From Legionellales bacterium UBA4759 (GTDB lineage: Bacteria > Pseudomonadota > Gammaproteobacteria > Legionellales > Legionellaceae), in contig DHHZ01000100.1 of NCBI GenBank assembly GCA_002403515.1, positions 1-36,883 of the forward strand: DNA of 36,883 nt. Reading direction: 5' to 3'. The notes below the pieces were generated by a model. The model was not told where the DNA came from and made no database searches. It saw only the letters and a list, made by a program, of their open reading frames with translations. The stretch's first letter is position 1. Every line of letters starts with the position of its first letter. Position numbers and translations under genes: made by a program. Shown here piece by piece: positions 7,829 to 15,242 of this stretch.

Positions 7829-8961
7829 AGTGGGCTTTAGGGGTATTTTTATGCATGAATTCTTGGGCTGTTTTGGCCAATAGCTTAACCCATTTAGATA
7901 TTCAGTCCAATGAAGTCATTTTGAAATTAAACAATTCTTGCACGCCCAAAATTTTTAAATTATCTAGTCCCAATCGTTTGGTGATTGATTTACCCCAAAC
8001 GAATTTAGCTCGAGGTGTTGCGCATTGGATGCGTTTTGGTGGCTACCAAGTTCGCTTGGGTGAGCATGGACATGAATATTCTAGAGTGGTTATTGAATCA
8101 TCATCCATCCAAAATTTTCAAATTGCTTCACATGTTTTTGAAGGCCGAGATTACACTATTCGTGTCAAGATACAATCAGCAATGAATGCCGCGCAGCAAT
8201 ATCCTGTTGTTGCTGCCAAACCTATGATTTCAAGTCCGCCAAAGTGGATGCATATTCGCAGAAAAATATTGGTTGTGATTGATCCAGGCCATGGTGGAAA
8301 AGACCCAGGTGCATTTGGATTTCATCGCACAAAAGAAAAAGATGTGGTTTTAGAAATCTCCAAACGTTTAAAAAGAAAAATTGATAGTTATCCAGGGATG
8401 CAAGCCATACTAACACGTGATGGTGATTACTTTATTGATTTAAGACGTCGTCTTGATATCTCCAGACGATATCATCCCGATATTTTTGTGGCCATTCACG
8501 CCGACGCATTTACCAATCCAAATTCGCATGGTGCTTCTGTTTTTGCGCTATCTCAAAGAGGTGCAACCAGTGAGGCGGCCCGATGGTTAGCGGCTAAAGA
8601 GAACTACTCGGAGCTTGGTGGTGTTAATTTAAAAGAATTAGACGACCAAAATGGAATGGTTCGCTCAGTTTTAATTGATTTATCTCAAACCGCAACAATT
8701 CAAGCCAGTATTAAAATGGGACAAAACGTTTTGCGTTACCTAGGCAGTATGACCTCATTGCATAATCATCGTGTTGAACAAGCAGGCTTTCTGGTTTTGA
8801 AATCTCCAGACACACCCTCAATTCTTGTTGAAACAGGTTTTATTTCAAATCCTCTTGAAGAAAAACGTTTGGCAAATCCGGCATATCAAGAGCAACTCAG
8901 TCAGGCTATATTTATGGGAATTCGTCAGTATTTTCATGATTATCCACCAAGGGGGCATTGA
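7822..8961 (+). CDS. amiC: periplasmic N-acetylmuramoyl-L-alanine amidase (AmiC/AmiB type)
   Basis: A cell-separation amidase that cuts the stem peptide from muramic acid. An N-terminal signal peptide (cleavage near VLANS) leads into an AMIN domain (about residues 25-110; NRLVIDLPQT, GQ/EHGHEYSRVVIE) that targets the septum. A linker follows, then an Amidase_3 zinc domain (from about residue 150) with VVIDPGHGGKDPGA, VAIHADAF and SILVETGFISNP, which hold the zinc histidines and catalytic glutamate. No LysM domain is present, so it resembles AmiC more than enterobacterial AmiB, although its position before mutL is the amiB locus. EnvC/NlpD-type activation is expected by family. The stop TGA overlaps the mutL ATG. 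Confidence 0.92.
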   Translation: MLKWALGVFLCMNSWAVLANSLTHLDIQSNEVILKLNNSCTPKIFKLSSPNRLVIDLPQTNLARGVAHWMRFGGYQVRLGEHGHEYSRVVIESSSIQNFQIASHVFEGRDYTIRVKIQSAMNAAQQYPVVAAKPMISSPPKWMHIRRKILVVIDPGHGGKDPGAFGFHRTKEKDVVLEISKRLKRKIDSYPGMQAILTRDGDYFIDLRRRLDISRRYHPDIFVAIHADAFTNPNSHGASVFALSQRGATSEAARWLAAKENYSELGGVNLKELDDQNGMVRSVLIDLSQTATIQASIKMGQNVLRYLGSMTSLHNHRVEQAGFLVLKSPDTPSILVETGFISNPLEEKRLANPAYQEQLSQAIFMGIRQYFHDYPPRGH

Positions 8962-10532
8962 TGGCTGGACGTATTTGTCGTTTGTCACCTGAACTGGCCA
9001 GTCAAATTGCAGCAGGTGAGGTGATTGAAAGGCCAGTTTCAGTTGTCAAAGAGCTATTGGAAAATGCCCTAGATGCCAATGCCACCAAAATTGATATTTT
9101 AATTCTAGATTCAGGGTTCCGGTCTATTAAAATTGAGGATAACGGTGATGGTATTGATGAACAAGATTTGGTTTTAGCCTTAGAGCCGCATTGCACCAGT
9201 AAACTTCACATTTTAGAAGATTTGTATGAAATCCAAAGCAAGGGTTTTCGAGGCGAGGCTTTGGCAAGTATGGCCTCTGTTGCAAAAATCGATATGTGTT
9301 CAAGACCAAAACATCAACAACATGCCATGCGTATCATCTCAGAGCAGGGCCAAAATCAATTAACACCTGCTGTTCGAGATTTCGGAACGAGTATTGAGGT
9401 CAAAGAATTATTTTATAATGTTCCAGTACGTAAAAAATTTTTAAAAAGTCATTCTTTTGAGTGGAGTGCAATTGAAACATTGGTGAAACGTTTTGCAATG
9501 TCAGCACCTCAGGTTCATTTTATTTTAAGGCATGATCAAGAAATAATTTTGGAACTGCCCATCGCCCACAGTCCCCAAGAACATCTCGCGCGTATTAAAA
9601 AAATTTGGGGTAAATCTTTTGATGATGCCATATCGATTGATGTTGATAGATCGGGTTTACGGCTATGTGGTTGGATTGGTGATTTACAAAATCATCGCAG
9701 TCAAAATGATAGGTTATGGGTATTTTTAAATCAAAGAATTGTTCAGGATAAATTGATACTACACGCCTTAAAACAGGTTTATTTACCATTATTGCCACCG
9801 GGTCGGCACCCACAATGTGTACTATACCTTGAAACCCCACCTGGCATGGTAGATATCAATGTACATCCAGCCAAGCAAGAAGTGCGCTTTGAGCAACCGC
9901 GCTTAATTTATGACTTTATTCTTAGTTCATTAAAAAACTATTGGCAAGCACACCCTATTGGGATGTCTACAGCTTCTAATGAAAAATTAATCACAACAAC
10001 TGAGGCTACGAACTCAGCCTTTGAATGTATGCCCTTTAGCAGTTCATGGACCATTTGTAATGCAGAATATATTTTGTTATCCCACGTTCCTCATCAATAT
10101 TTAGTCCATGTGGAATCATGGTGGCAACAACATATTCAAAAACAGTTAAAACCACAGCAATTGCTTGAATCACGTCAATTAATGATGCCATATATTCATC
10201 ATCTGCCTAAATTTAATGAAAAATTTTTATTAAGTGTTTTTGATAAACTCAAACTGTATGGCTTGGATATGCAAATTTGGGGGGATAATAGTATTTGTAT
10301 TCGAGCAATACCAGCTTGGCTGCCGCAATTTAATTTAAAAAGTTTTGGAAATATTTTAAACCAAGCTTCTAAGTTAGAAGATATCAATGTGAAGGATTTA
10401 ATCCAATGTTGCCAATTTTCTGCTTATGACATCACGCACATTGAATATCAGTTGATGTTGGAGGACATTGGACAATCAAATTTATTTACTCGTCCCCTTG
10501 ATATTGAAGCATGTCGGAAGATTTTTAAATGA
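8961..10532 (+). CDS. mutL: DNA mismatch repair protein MutL
   Basis: The mismatch-repair matchmaker ATPase linking MutS to downstream endonuclease and helicase. GHKL ATPase motifs are clear in the first 100 residues (ENALDANA, IEDNGDGI, SKGFRGEALASM), followed by the GTSIEVKELFYNVPVRKKFL lid region and the NVHPAKQEVRF motif near residue 300. A low-conservation linker leads to the C-terminal dimerisation domain, which ends in a family-like PLDIEACRKIFK. At 523 residues it is on the short side. I see no DQHAxxERxxxE metal-binding endonuclease motif in the C-terminal domain, consistent with a MutH-type or minimal system. The start is the ATG at 8961 overlapping the amiC stop. It overlaps miaA by four bases. 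Confidence 0.94.
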   Translation: MAGRICRLSPELASQIAAGEVIERPVSVVKELLENALDANATKIDILILDSGFRSIKIEDNGDGIDEQDLVLALEPHCTSKLHILEDLYEIQSKGFRGEALASMASVAKIDMCSRPKHQQHAMRIISEQGQNQLTPAVRDFGTSIEVKELFYNVPVRKKFLKSHSFEWSAIETLVKRFAMSAPQVHFILRHDQEIILELPIAHSPQEHLARIKKIWGKSFDDAISIDVDRSGLRLCGWIGDLQNHRSQNDRLWVFLNQRIVQDKLILHALKQVYLPLLPPGRHPQCVLYLETPPGMVDINVHPAKQEVRFEQPRLIYDFILSSLKNYWQAHPIGMSTASNEKLITTTEATNSAFECMPFSSSWTICNAEYILLSHVPHQYLVHVESWWQQHIQKQLKPQQLLESRQLMMPYIHHLPKFNEKFLLSVFDKLKLYGLDMQIWGDNSICIRAIPAWLPQFNLKSFGNILNQASKLEDINVKDLIQCCQFSAYDITHIEYQLMLEDIGQSNLFTRPLDIEACRKIFK

Positions 10533-11461
10533 AAAAAAATGTATTTTGTTTGATGGGTCCGACCGCGATTGGAAAAACTGATTTAGCTTGTCTTTTAACA
10601 GATAATCTACCACTTGAAATTGTTAATGTTGATTCGAGCTTGATTTATCAAGAACTCAACATTGGTGCAGCTAAACCTGAGAAAGAGGTGCTTTTGCGTT
10701 ATCCTCATCACTTAATCAACCGGTGTAATTTAGAAGAAGTCTATTCGGTTGCGCAATTTTGTGATGAAGCAAAATTCATTTGTGAAGATATTTTGACAAG
10801 AGGGAATTATCCCTTATTGGTCGGCGGAACCATGATGTATTTCAATGCGTTTCAACAGGGCTTGGCAAAACTACCTGAAGCCTCAGCCGAAATTCGTGAG
10901 AAAATCCTCGCCCAAGCGCATGAATTGGGTTGGTTAAAAATGCATGAGCAATTAATAAGTTTTGATCCCATCACGGCGGCACGTGTTCATCCCAATGATC
11001 AGCAACGTATGTTAAGAGCTTTTGAAATTTATTTACAATCAGGAAAACCATGGTCAGTGTGGTTGACACAAGCCCATGAAAAAAATGATTTTGAATTTCA
11101 CCATTTGGCTTTGTTCCCAGAACCCAGAAGTTGGTTACATCAAAGAATCCATCAAAGATTTGAGCTCATGCTTAAAGAGGGTTTTATTGAAGAGGTGAAA
11201 GGTATCTTCGCGAACCCTGAAATCTCTCCTTTGCATCCTGCCTTAAGAAGTGTTGGCTATCGCCAAGCCATCATGTATTTACAAGGTGAACTCAATGAAG
11301 ATATTTGGGTGGAAAAAGCCATTACTGCCACTCGTCAATTGGCTAAGCGTCAAATGACATGGTTAAGAAGCTTTGAGACGCGAATTGATTTTTTTCAGCC
11401 TAATCCTAGAATTTTACAAGAAATCGTAGCTTGCATTCAAAAAATATTGGATAATAATTAA
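10529..11461 (+). CDS. miaA: tRNA dimethylallyltransferase
   Basis: Adds the isopentenyl group to A37 of tRNAs reading UNN codons. The P-loop GPTAIGKTDLACLL, the substrate loop VNVDSSLIYQELNIGAAKP, the LVGGTMMYF motif and the R-rich tail block (TRQLAKRQMTWLRS) are intact; 310 residues is normal. It starts inside the mutL stop (ATGA). In many gammaproteobacteria hfq and hflX follow miaA; here they do not, and a small zinc protein plus a glycosyltransferase come next. Confidence 0.95.
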   Translation: MKKNVFCLMGPTAIGKTDLACLLTDNLPLEIVNVDSSLIYQELNIGAAKPEKEVLLRYPHHLINRCNLEEVYSVAQFCDEAKFICEDILTRGNYPLLVGGTMMYFNAFQQGLAKLPEASAEIREKILAQAHELGWLKMHEQLISFDPITAARVHPNDQQRMLRAFEIYLQSGKPWSVWLTQAHEKNDFEFHHLALFPEPRSWLHQRIHQRFELMLKEGFIEEVKGIFANPEISPLHPALRSVGYRQAIMYLQGELNEDIWVEKAITATRQLAKRQMTWLRSFETRIDFFQPNPRILQEIVACIQKILDNN

Positions 11462-11489
11462 CACTTTTTAGTCATTCAAGAGGCTTACT

Positions 11490-11684
11490 ATGGATTCAAA
11501 TCAAGTGATAGCATGTCAACAAAAAAAAATTGAAGTAACATCAAAAGATTTACCTTTGTGTTGTCCAACACCAGAAATGCAATTATGGAATGGGCATCCT
11601 AGAGTTTTTTTACCGATTGAAGAAAGTCATCATGAAGTATGTCCTTATTGTGGAACAGAATTTGTTTTGATTGAGACTAAGTAA
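11490..11684 (+). CDS. small zinc-finger protein, zf-CHCC type
   Basis: A 64-residue protein with a Cys/His pattern like the zf-CHCC family (related to the NDUFS6 zinc domain): two cysteines in LPLCCPT, the histidine in NGHPRVFLPIE, and the terminal CPYCGTEF. The family is small and its bacterial function is not settled. AAGAGG lies seven bases upstream of the ATG. Its stop overlaps the start of the glycosyltransferase (TAATG), so the two are co-translated; such small zinc proteins often precede genes for envelope biosynthesis. Confidence 0.8.
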   Translation: MDSNQVIACQQKKIEVTSKDLPLCCPTPEMQLWNGHPRVFLPIEESHHEVCPYCGTEFVLIETK

Positions 11685-12730
11685 TGATTGAGTTGCCAAA
11701 ATCAATAGCGGTTTTTCGCCTATCTGCACTCGGTGATGTATTGATGTTTTTACCAACAGTTCGCGCATTACAAAGAAATTTTCCACATGCAAAAATTTCC
11801 TGGATTATTTCTCGTCCTGCCTATGATTTAGTTAAAAACATCAATGATATCGACTTTATTGTTATTGATAAACCGTGTTCAATCAAAGATTATTGGCAAC
11901 TGAAAAAAAGATTTCAACAATATTACTTCGATATTTTAATTGCTGCGCAAGCAAGTTTCAGAGCCCATACCTTATATCCTCTAATTCGTGCCAAGCAAAA
12001 AATTGGTTATGATGATATACGGGGAAAAGAGGGGCATCGTTTTGTAGTTTCACATCAAATTCCATTCAAACAGGTTCATACCCTGGAGGGCTTTATGCAG
12101 TTTGCCGAATATATCGGTGCAAAAGAACTTGGTGTCGAGTGGAATTTACCCTTGGAACCCCAAGCCAAAGAGTGGGTTGAAGCAAAAATAAAAGAATGGG
12201 ATTTGAATGCAGGCCCTTTGGTTGTGATTAATCCTGCAGCGAGTAAATCGGAACGCAGTTGGCATGCAGAAGGTTACCTGGAGGTGATTTCTTTTTTACA
12301 ATCACACTATCGGGCTAACATTGTACTTTGTGGTGGGCCTTCAAAGCATGATAAAGATTTGGCAGAGCAGATAAAACGCTCAGCAAAAGTAATCGATATG
12401 GTTGGTCAAACAAAGCTTCCTCAACTCTTAGCCTTGATTGCAAAAGCGGACTTAGTCATTTGTCCAGATACAGGTCCTTCACACATGGCGGCAGCTGTTA
12501 ATACCCCTGTTATTGCTTTACATGGCGTCACCAAACCTGAAATTTCAGGACCATATGGACAACTTCATCAAGTTTTTAATCGATACAATGAAGCGAAAAA
12601 TTTGTTGATGAAACCTAAAGTCAAAGAAAAACCTCAAGATTGGTTTAACAAAGTTCATCACCCAGAGGTCATGAACTTAATTAAAGCACCAGAGGTTTGT
12701 GAGCATATAAAAACCAATTGGTCTTATTGA
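11684..12730 (+). CDS. family 9 glycosyltransferase (ADP-heptose:LPS heptosyltransferase-like)
   Basis: Transfers a sugar, probably heptose, to the lipopolysaccharide core at the inner face of the inner membrane. The GT-B fold of family 9 is evident: N-terminal RLSALGDVLMFLPTVRAL, the mid-protein VINPAASKSERSW block that begins the nucleotide-sugar domain, the VLCGGPSKHDKDLAE segment, and the C-terminal ADLVICPDTGPSHMAAA and TPVIALHG motifs. It could be a WaaC- or WaaF-type enzyme; I cannot tell which from sequence alone, and the acceptor is unknown. Its last seven bases overlap the end of icmX on the opposite strand. Confidence 0.85.
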   Translation: MIELPKSIAVFRLSALGDVLMFLPTVRALQRNFPHAKISWIISRPAYDLVKNINDIDFIVIDKPCSIKDYWQLKKRFQQYYFDILIAAQASFRAHTLYPLIRAKQKIGYDDIRGKEGHRFVVSHQIPFKQVHTLEGFMQFAEYIGAKELGVEWNLPLEPQAKEWVEAKIKEWDLNAGPLVVINPAASKSERSWHAEGYLEVISFLQSHYRANIVLCGGPSKHDKDLAEQIKRSAKVIDMVGQTKLPQLLALIAKADLVICPDTGPSHMAAAVNTPVIALHGVTKPEISGPYGQLHQVFNRYNEAKNLLMKPKVKEKPQDWFNKVHHPEVMNLIKAPEVCEHIKTNWSY

Positions 12731-14259
12731 TTTGAAGAGCTGGAATCTGGAACATTGGCTGTAGGTGCCATTGAGCCTTGTAAAAGCATGACGCTATTGG
12801 TCAAAAGAATTTTTTCCTGTTGTTTACGCATCAAATACAGCTGGTAATTGATTTCTGCTAATAAAATTGCTGTTTCCTTTTGAACCGTGGCAGGGGAGGC
12901 GTTATTGATCATTTGCTGCCAGGGTTGATCTTGGGTATCCGTACTCGATGAGATACTATTGGGATTAGCGCTTGGATTGTAAAGTCGATAGGTCGCCATT
13001 TTAAAATCGTTGAGAGCCTGACTGGTGGCTTGGCTTTGATCTGTGTTGTTATCATTGGGAATTTGTTTACGAGCTCCTAAGATTTCATAAATATTTTGTA
13101 TAGCAACTGAATTCCTAGCGACATAAACACGAAGACCTAAGATATATTTACTCAATTCTCTAAAGGAACTCAATTGTGCTGAAATATCGGAAGCATTATA
13201 AATGTTTTGAATAAGCGTTTGAAAATCAGTTTGACTAATTGGATCTGGCGGCAGAACGTTTCCGGTCACATATTGTATATAGTTTTCTGCAGCTTGCTCC
13301 GCATTGCCGGTGACAAGCCCATAGGCTTTAGTCGTCGTTTGAGAATTTGAACTGGTTTGATCATAAAGTAATGGGCTAGTGAGTAGGGAGCTATCCAATT
13401 GATTGAGTAAAAGTTGATTATAGTTTTGATCGTTCATGGGGAAAAATATTTGCCCTGATTTTAAATTTTTATAAACCATGCCCGAAAGGTTATTTAATTG
13501 AGTATTAGAACCACCATCAGAGCCAGGACTAAATGTTATTTGACATTTGCCGCTTGCTGATTGTTGAGTAGAAAATAAGTCATCGATATCAGAACCATCT
13601 TGAGTATAAAAACCCCAGGCATTGGTAAAAATCTTAGATTGGGTATATTTATATTGACAACTACTGACCCAATCTTGACTGGTACAGTCTGATGAAGTAT
13701 TTGGCCTTGTTACAAAACAATAAGAATCGGGTGTAATACTTAAAACATTTTGTAGTAATTGAGCAACAGGGGAGTTGACAGTCGTTCCGCTATTGAGATT
13801 GTTGGTCGATGAAGTTTGTGATTGACTACTGCTACTACTTGAACTGCTACTAGAACTGCTAGTACTGTTCTCATTGAATACCAAATTTGCCATTTGATTA
13901 ATATTGTTATAAATAGGATTTGCGATAAAAGCATTGGTATTGATGTAGTTGTAATTAATAGATAGGGTGGCAAACAAGTCTTGAACCACCGTAAATTCAT
14001 TGGTCACAGTTTGATTTAAATTGAGTAAAGAGCTGCTGGGTGTTGTGGAGGATTGCGCGGCTCTGATTGTAAAGCCCAGAGCCGTCCCTAAATTGTTCAA
14101 CTCATCGCTAATTTGTTGAAGCAAATTGGAAGTATCTGTAATTTCTGAATTAATTTCACTATAGGCAGAGCTATTTTCTACATTGATAGATGAAGTGGTT
14201 TGTGAGTAAACAATTGCTGAAAAACAAAGTAGTGCACTGACATGAATAGCTTTTTTCAT
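12724..14259 (-). CDS. icmX: Dot/Icm secretion system periplasmic protein IcmX
   Basis: IcmX is a periplasmic accessory of the type IVB secretion system needed for pore formation and intracellular growth in Legionella. The 511-residue product has an N-terminal signal peptide (cleavage likely near VYSQ) and a serine/threonine/asparagine-rich N-terminal third. That part includes an almost uninterrupted serine tract at about residues 132-145, encoded by mixed TCN and AGY codons. A more ordered C-terminal half contains QPWQQMINNAS and AEINYQLYLMRKQQEKILLTNSVMLLQ, which is the IcmX-like end. The start ATG overlaps the icmW stop (ATGA), giving the standard icmW-icmX operon. The identification rests on position and general features as well as these motifs. 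Confidence 0.88.
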   Translation of the reverse strand: MKKAIHVSALLCFSAIVYSQTTSSINVENSSAYSEINSEITDTSNLLQQISDELNNLGTALGFTIRAAQSSTTPSSSLLNLNQTVTNEFTVVQDLFATLSINYNYINTNAFIANPIYNNINQMANLVFNENSTSSSSSSSSSSSSQSQTSSTNNLNSGTTVNSPVAQLLQNVLSITPDSYCFVTRPNTSSDCTSQDWVSSCQYKYTQSKIFTNAWGFYTQDGSDIDDLFSTQQSASGKCQITFSPGSDGGSNTQLNNLSGMVYKNLKSGQIFFPMNDQNYNQLLLNQLDSSLLTSPLLYDQTSSNSQTTTKAYGLVTGNAEQAAENYIQYVTGNVLPPDPISQTDFQTLIQNIYNASDISAQLSSFRELSKYILGLRVYVARNSVAIQNIYEILGARKQIPNDNNTDQSQATSQALNDFKMATYRLYNPSANPNSISSSTDTQDQPWQQMINNASPATVQKETAILLAEINYQLYLMRKQQEKILLTNSVMLLQGSMAPTANVPDSSSSNQ

Positions 14260-14711
14260 ATTTCAACCTCTAATGCTTTTAGGATTAATCTTAAGCGCTG
14301 TGGTGCAAAAATTTTAGAAAGTAATCGAAGTCTTTCAAAGGCAAGATTTCTTTTGATAAAAATTGATGAAATATTGCTGCCTGACATTGAAGATGATTCT
14401 GCATAACCAATGATTTTGGAGGCACTTCCAGGATGCGCTTGATCGATGGCTTGTAATAATCGCAAGCCTCGACTGGTTTTTATATTGGCAATGATTTGAA
14501 TGAAAATTTCTTCGTGTTTGAGTTGGTTGATATCAATATAATGAACTTCATCCAAACGCTCTCCAAGACTTTTGAGGGCGATTTCAAGTTCAGGGCTGCC
14601 ATCAAGGGTTGTTTCCTCAACACTTTCGAGAAAGCAAATCACACGATAGATTGTCGGGTCAAAAAATTGTGACCAATATTCATTGGATGCTTGGTGGCTT
14701 AGATCGGGCAT
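14256..14711 (-). CDS. icmW: Dot/Icm chaperone-adaptor IcmW
   Basis: IcmW is a small acidic cytoplasmic protein that pairs with IcmS and docks a large set of effectors on the DotLMN coupling complex. The 151-residue length, the acidic character, the N-terminal HQASNEYWSQFFDPTIYRVI and the helical C-terminal FIKRNLAFERLRLLSKIFAPQ match the family; no signal or membrane segment is present. It is divergent from icmV across a 97-base gap, the Legionella and Coxiella arrangement, and is translationally coupled to icmX. Confidence 0.92.
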   Translation of the reverse strand: MPDLSHQASNEYWSQFFDPTIYRVICFLESVEETTLDGSPELEIALKSLGERLDEVHYIDINQLKHEEIFIQIIANIKTSRGLRLLQAIDQAHPGSASKIIGYAESSSMSGSNISSIFIKRNLAFERLRLLSKIFAPQRLRLILKALEVEI

Positions 14712-14808
14712 TTTTTAGCTTCTTGTTAAATACTATAATGTTATTATATGATGATTTTTAATAATAATATGACTTAAAAAGCTTTAACTTGCAATCTTAG
14801 GAGTTGAT
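14712..14808. promoter_or_regulatory. divergent control region between icmW and icmV
   Basis: This 97-base, very AT-rich gap must hold the promoters for icmWX (leftward) and icmV-dotA (rightward). TATAAT occurs at 14734-14739 on the plus strand and a second TATAAT-like run lies on the minus strand around 14745-14750; neither has a convincing -35. A TTAA-N6-TTAA pair at 14775-14788 loosely recalls the TTAA-based PmrA boxes of Legionella and Coxiella but has the wrong spacing. AGGAG (14799-14803) is the icmV ribosome site. Confidence 0.45.
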
Positions 14809-15240
14809 ATGTTCAAATGGGTAAAAAATGTTGTTAAAGTCAAGGAATGGTCTGATTGGAACAGAAGTAAAAGTTTTGCTTTATATCTCAAAGAATTGTT
14901 TACCAATCTTTTGGAGGTCAAAAATATTGAGGAGGTTCCACCAAAACCATTTGTAGAAGTTGTTGATCAATATCAACTCAAAGACGCTGATTTATTACAA
15001 CAAGCCAAAGTTTTTAGATCTTTATTTCATATTTTTTTAACAGTATTTCTACTTATTTTTATGTATGCTTTTTTTAAGTTGATTTCAGGTTACTGGATGA
15101 TTGGTTTAGTGATCTTATGCATTAGCTTAATTGCTTTTTCTTTGGCCTTTCGATATCATTTTTATTTAACATCGCTTGAAAATAAACGCTTAAATCTTAC
15201 AATTCATGATTGGTTTACGCTGACGTTCAAAAGGAAGTAG
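14809..15240 (+). CDS. icmV: Dot/Icm inner-membrane protein IcmV
   Basis: IcmV is a small inner-membrane component of the Dot/Icm apparatus. The 143-residue protein has a charged N-terminal part with the family-like FKWVKNVVKVKEWSDW opening and two membrane helices back to back (about residues 69-90 and 93-113), followed by a short cytoplasmic tail. A strong AGGAG precedes the ATG by five bases. It leads into the first dotA, whose ribosome site lies inside the last codons of icmV, so the two are translationally linked. Confidence 0.9.
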   Translation: MFKWVKNVVKVKEWSDWNRSKSFALYLKELFTNLLEVKNIEEVPPKPFVEVVDQYQLKDADLLQQAKVFRSLFHIFLTVFLLIFMYAFFKLISGYWMIGLVILCISLIAFSLAFRYHFYLTSLENKRLNLTIHDWFTLTFKRK

Positions 15241-15242
15241 TT

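Noticed and set aside
14775..14788. TTAA-N6-TTAA as a PmrA box upstream of icmV
   Set aside because: The spacing is off by one from the 11-base periodicity expected and TTAA is frequent in AT-rich DNA.
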